This document shows, one piece after another, positions 62,114 to 64,000 of a stretch of DNA of 64,000 bases. This DNA comes from Gallionella sp. (GTDB lineage Bacteria; Pseudomonadota; Gammaproteobacteria; Burkholderiales; Gallionellaceae): assembly GCA_028689145.1 (NCBI GenBank), contig JAQTWT010000004.1:70323-134322 (forward strand), in the 5' to 3' direction. Within the stretch, counting starts at the first letter, position 1; each line of letters starts with the position of its first letter. The notes under the pieces were generated by a model. That model saw only the letters and a list, made by a program, of their open reading frames with translations, did not search any database and was not told where the DNA came from. The position numbers and the translations under genes are program-made.

Positions 62114-62461
62114 ATGATTACCCTCGAACAAACCGGCAATCTCGTCAACGTCGCTGTCCTCGGCGAATTCACCCTTGCCGATTTCAAGGCGTTTGAAGAA
62201 AAAGCGCTGCACCAGCTCGAATTGCCCGGCCCGGAAAACCTGCTGTTCGACCTGCGCGCGATGATCGACTACACCGTGGACGTGGCCTGGGAAGAAATCA
62301 AATTCTTCAGCCGCGAACACAACCACGACTTCAGCAAAATCGCCGTCGTCACCAGCGACCAGTGGCTCACCTGGCAGGCATGGCTGTCGCGGCTGTTCAT
62401 CGACGCGGAAATTTCCGTATTTGCGGATTATGATGAGGCGCTGGCTTGGGTGCAGGGGTAA
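62114..62461 (+). CDS. SpoIIAA-like (STAS_2 type) protein
   Basis: This 115-residue protein has the SpoIIAA-like fold of the STAS superfamily but lacks a D-S-S switch. MITLEQTGNLVNVAVLGEFT begins it and ENLLFDLRAMIDYTVDVAWE near 42 and FSKIAVVTSDQWLTWQAWLS near 76 are typical of the soluble family members that may bind lipids or nucleotides. It is translationally close (4 bp) to the EamA gene. It is distinct from the five RsbV-like STAS paralogues in the window. Confidence 0.85.
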   Translation: MITLEQTGNLVNVAVLGEFTLADFKAFEEKALHQLELPGPENLLFDLRAMIDYTVDVAWEEIKFFSREHNHDFSKIAVVTSDQWLTWQAWLSRLFIDAEISVFADYDEALAWVQG

Positions 62462-62511
62462 AGTAGAAAAAATGCGAGCACGGCCTCTTTAATCACAAAT
62501 TACCTTACACC

Positions 62512-62985
62512 ATGACCGACGCAACTGAAAGGGAGGTGGAAGCATTCCGCCGCTTTCTCCAATTGCTGCCTCACGGAGAAGGGATCGAGCTCATCTTACT
62601 GAAGGCGCATCTCTTGATTGAAGAACAAGTGCGCCAAATCATAAAGGAAAGGCTAAGCAATCCATCTGCACTTGATGATGCCCGCATTGAGTGTTATCAG
62701 GCCATTTGTATGGCACAGGCGTTCTTCCCGCCGGACTTTCAGCCTTGGCTCTGGGACGGATTGAAGAAGCTAAACAAGATCAGAAACGACATTGCTCACA
62801 ATGTTGAACCAGTTGGGCTAGAGGATCGAATAGATCATCTTGTTACCGCGTATCCATTTGGCTATCATTGTGCTGACGACGACAAGCTTGCGCGCTTTGA
62901 AATTTCTATGTGGTGTCTTTTTACTACCGTGTCGGAGCTGGTGGAACAAAACAATAGAGTTATAAGCACGAGTAGGGTGCAATAA
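62512..62985 (+). CDS. HEPN-like hypothetical protein
   Basis: The 157 residues are mostly helical. Near 95, LKKLNKIRNDIAHNVEP carries an R-x4-H motif as in HEPN RNases, within a long-helix context (GIELILLKAHLLIEEQVRQI). Some HEPN proteins are toxins or abortive-infection RNases, others are inactive. No partner nucleotidyltransferase gene is adjacent. The last codons and stop (SRVQ) lie within a GTAGG REP-like head, so the original C-terminus may have been longer. Confidence 0.6.
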   Translation: MTDATEREVEAFRRFLQLLPHGEGIELILLKAHLLIEEQVRQIIKERLSNPSALDDARIECYQAICMAQAFFPPDFQPWLWDGLKKLNKIRNDIAHNVEPVGLEDRIDHLVTAYPFGYHCADDDKLARFEISMWCLFTTVSELVEQNNRVISTSRVQ

Positions 62986-63002
62986 GCGTAGCGCATTGCA
63001 CC
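62972..63002. repeat. Single GTAGG hairpin at the end of the HEPN-like gene
   Basis: GTAGGGTGCAATAAGCGTAG and CGCATTGCACC form a hairpin with a GTAG head. It supplies the TAA stop of the gene at 62512. Confidence 0.65.
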
Positions 63003-63133
63003 GGATTGCAGTCGCCAGATGCGGCGCAACGAATAATAGTGCGCAATAATAGGGGACAAACCACGGTTTCGCTGTTGTTCCAGCCTGACCTGAAGCATTA
63101 GTGTGTTTTTCGAAGAAGGGTACAACGCGCAAT

Positions 63134-63361
63134 ATGAACAATATCTCCATTGCCGATATTCTTGAGCTTCCGGTACAGGAACGTATTCGTCTCGTTGAGC
63201 TAATCTGGGACAGCGTTGCTGTGGTTCCCGATGCGGTGGAGGTTTCGCCTGCGCTGAAGGCCGAGCTCGAAGCACGCTTGGCGGAGTTTGAGGCTAACCC
63301 GGAAGCCGGTTATTCTTGGAGTGAAGTAAAAGTAGCCGCTCTTGCGAAAATCAGGCAATGA
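63134..63361 (+). CDS. Addiction-module antitoxin (small RelE/ParE-partner family)
   Basis: The 75 residues match the short antitoxin family of RelE/ParE systems: MNNISIADILELPVQERIRL, VELIWDSVAVVPDAVEVSPA and a C-terminal Trp region GYSWSEVKVAALAKIR. I chose the ATG at 63134; 11 codons further upstream lack a ribosome site. Its TGA overlaps the ATG of a toxin fragment by the usual ATGA. The toxin is broken, so the antitoxin is now probably an orphan. Confidence 0.82.
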   Translation: MNNISIADILELPVQERIRLVELIWDSVAVVPDAVEVSPALKAELEARLAEFEANPEAGYSWSEVKVAALAKIRQ

Positions 63362-63492
63362 ACCTTGCCATCAATTTCCATTGTGCTGCCAATGCAGAGT
63401 TCGTCGAAGCCAGTGCATGGTATTCGCCTCGGGTGGCATCAACTTCAGTGTGTTGCGGGTGTAGTGACCGGCCAGTCGCGCCGGTTCGTTGA
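63358..63492 (+). pseudogene. Truncated RelE/ParE-type toxin
   Basis: The frame begins MNLAINFHCAANAEFVEASA followed by WY, like the first strand and helix of ParE/RelE toxins. After about 27 codons the homology stops and an unrelated Cys-rich tail leads to a stop at 44 codons. The catalytic C-terminal half is missing. Confidence 0.7.
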
Positions 63493-63550
63493 CGCGGATT
63501 TACCGCTGTTTACCGGGAGCCGCGAGGCGCACGCTTAGTTGTTTATCAAA

Positions 63551-63856
63551 TTACAGGATTGCGAATAGCTTGTTGAAATGGGCAAGCTCCAGTAATTGCG
63601 CCATTTTCCGGCTGGGGTTGCGCAACAGTACGGTTTTTTCTGCCGCCAGTGCGCGTTCGCGCAACAGAAATAACATTCCGAGCGATGCGCTGTTGCAATG
63701 CTCGACACCGGAAATTTCGATTTCCAGAGTCCCCACCCCGGCTTGTTGCAACAGCGGCTCATAGGCATCCCTAAAGTGCCGGTGTTTGCTGGAATCGAAA
63801 CGCCCGGAAATTCTGATGATCGCCCGGTCGGCTATATTTGACGTGCTTATATCCAT
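63551..63856 (-). CDS. STAS-domain protein E with NSAS switch motif
   Basis: This 101-residue STAS protein starts at the ATG at 63856 (MDISTSNIADRAIIRISGRF). The switch region reads HCNSASLGMLFLL: the Ser that aligns with the phospho-Ser is kept, but the Asp before it is Asn and the next residue is Ala. The rest (FRDAYEPLLQQAGVGTLEIE) is close to STAS gene A. It follows the end of a probable chemoreceptor gene 49 bp upstream on the same strand, so it may be co-transcribed with that receptor. Confidence 0.85.
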   Translation of the reverse strand: MDISTSNIADRAIIRISGRFDSSKHRHFRDAYEPLLQQAGVGTLEIEISGVEHCNSASLGMLFLLRERALAAEKTVLLRNPSRKMAQLLELAHFNKLFAIL

Positions 63857-63905
63857 GTTGCGGCCTTTGTGAAATATACGCAATAAAGAACGCATCCCGA
63901 GTCTG

Positions 63906-64000
63906 TTACGCCCTGATGGAATGTTCGAAATGCTTTACCAAATGAGCGAGTTCGGATGAGGTGTAGGCAAGATTTTTCATCCCGTCGTCAATGGCTCCGA
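63906..64000 (-). CDS. C-terminal tail of a probable methyl-accepting chemotaxis protein (cut by window edge)
   Basis: The visible 31 codons read GAIDDGMKNLAYTSSELAHL and on, ending VKHFEHSIRA. Such a pattern (spaced Leu and Ser, then a Phe-containing end) occurs at the C-terminus of chemoreceptors. The stop is at 63906. The call rests on a short stretch and is tentative. Confidence 0.45.
   Translation of the reverse strand, partial: GAIDDGMKNLAYTSSELAHLVKHFEHSIRA

Overview
The window looks like chromosome of a Gram-negative betaproteobacterium. The gene blocks pcnB-folK-deoxynucleoside kinase-panBCD and xseB-ispA-dxs-folE2, the family-4 porin ending in Phe, a short QueF, a CZB-domain chemoreceptor and many GGDEF/EAL proteins fit Nitrosomonadales, perhaps near Gallionellaceae. 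That placement is inference from gene content, because no rRNA is present. I saw no tRNA, rRNA, CRISPR array, phage or intact insertion sequence.

1-6.5 kb is a phosphate-starvation block: pstC (cut by the window edge), pstS, a porin, olsB (ornithine lipid synthesis), a STAS protein plus a small membrane protein, and two tandem phoU paralogues. Sequences matching the Pho box layout (two 7-bp CTGTCAT-like units 4 bp apart) precede pstS (weak), the porin, olsB, the STAS gene, phoU and the glycogen phosphorylase gene glgP (near perfect). The STAS gene sits behind a duplicated copy of the olsB promoter. Other genes fit the same theme: olsA at 32 kb, arginase (an ornithine source) at 25 kb, a metallophosphoesterase-DgkA-glycosyltransferase group at 14-16.5 kb that could remodel membrane lipids, and a PsiF-repeat protein at 56 kb.

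6.6-31 kb holds glgP, tal, a hemerythrin-like protein, an orphan ParA-like ATPase, a CorA-like transporter with an altered GMN motif, a pyruvate-kinase-like gene broken by an in-frame stop, cold-shock and SAP-domain proteins, cheW-mcp and arginase. From 25.9 to 34.2 kb lies a signalling cluster of EAL-CBS-GGDEF and PAS-GGDEF-EAL proteins and a receiver-PP2C phosphatase, with olsA embedded. Five small STAS paralogues, one SpoIIAA-like protein and two receiver-PP2C phosphatases suggest a partner-switching network, but no RsbW-type kinase is in the window.

34.3-38.6 kb is an arsRCDA-acr3 operon in which ArsD carries an AhpD-like domain. 38.9-50.7 kb has a Lys-rich histone-like protein, HDOD, CYTH-CHAD, receiver-PP2C, queF, smc and a dCache-PAS-GGDEF-EAL protein. 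50.7-60.9 kb is core metabolism (pantothenate, folate, nucleoside salvage, RNA polyadenylation, isoprenoids). 61.2-64 kb has an EamA transporter, a HEPN-like protein, a decayed toxin-antitoxin pair, the fifth STAS gene and the tail of a probable chemoreceptor.

The most unusual feature is the density of small repeats: REP-like double palindromes with GTAGG heads (one inside smc), a 61-bp hairpin element caught twice inside other repeats with matching 3-bp flanks, a 143-bp element with terminal inverted repeats, and GC-rich palindromes. Several repeats supply stop codons or the ribosome binding site of neighbouring genes.
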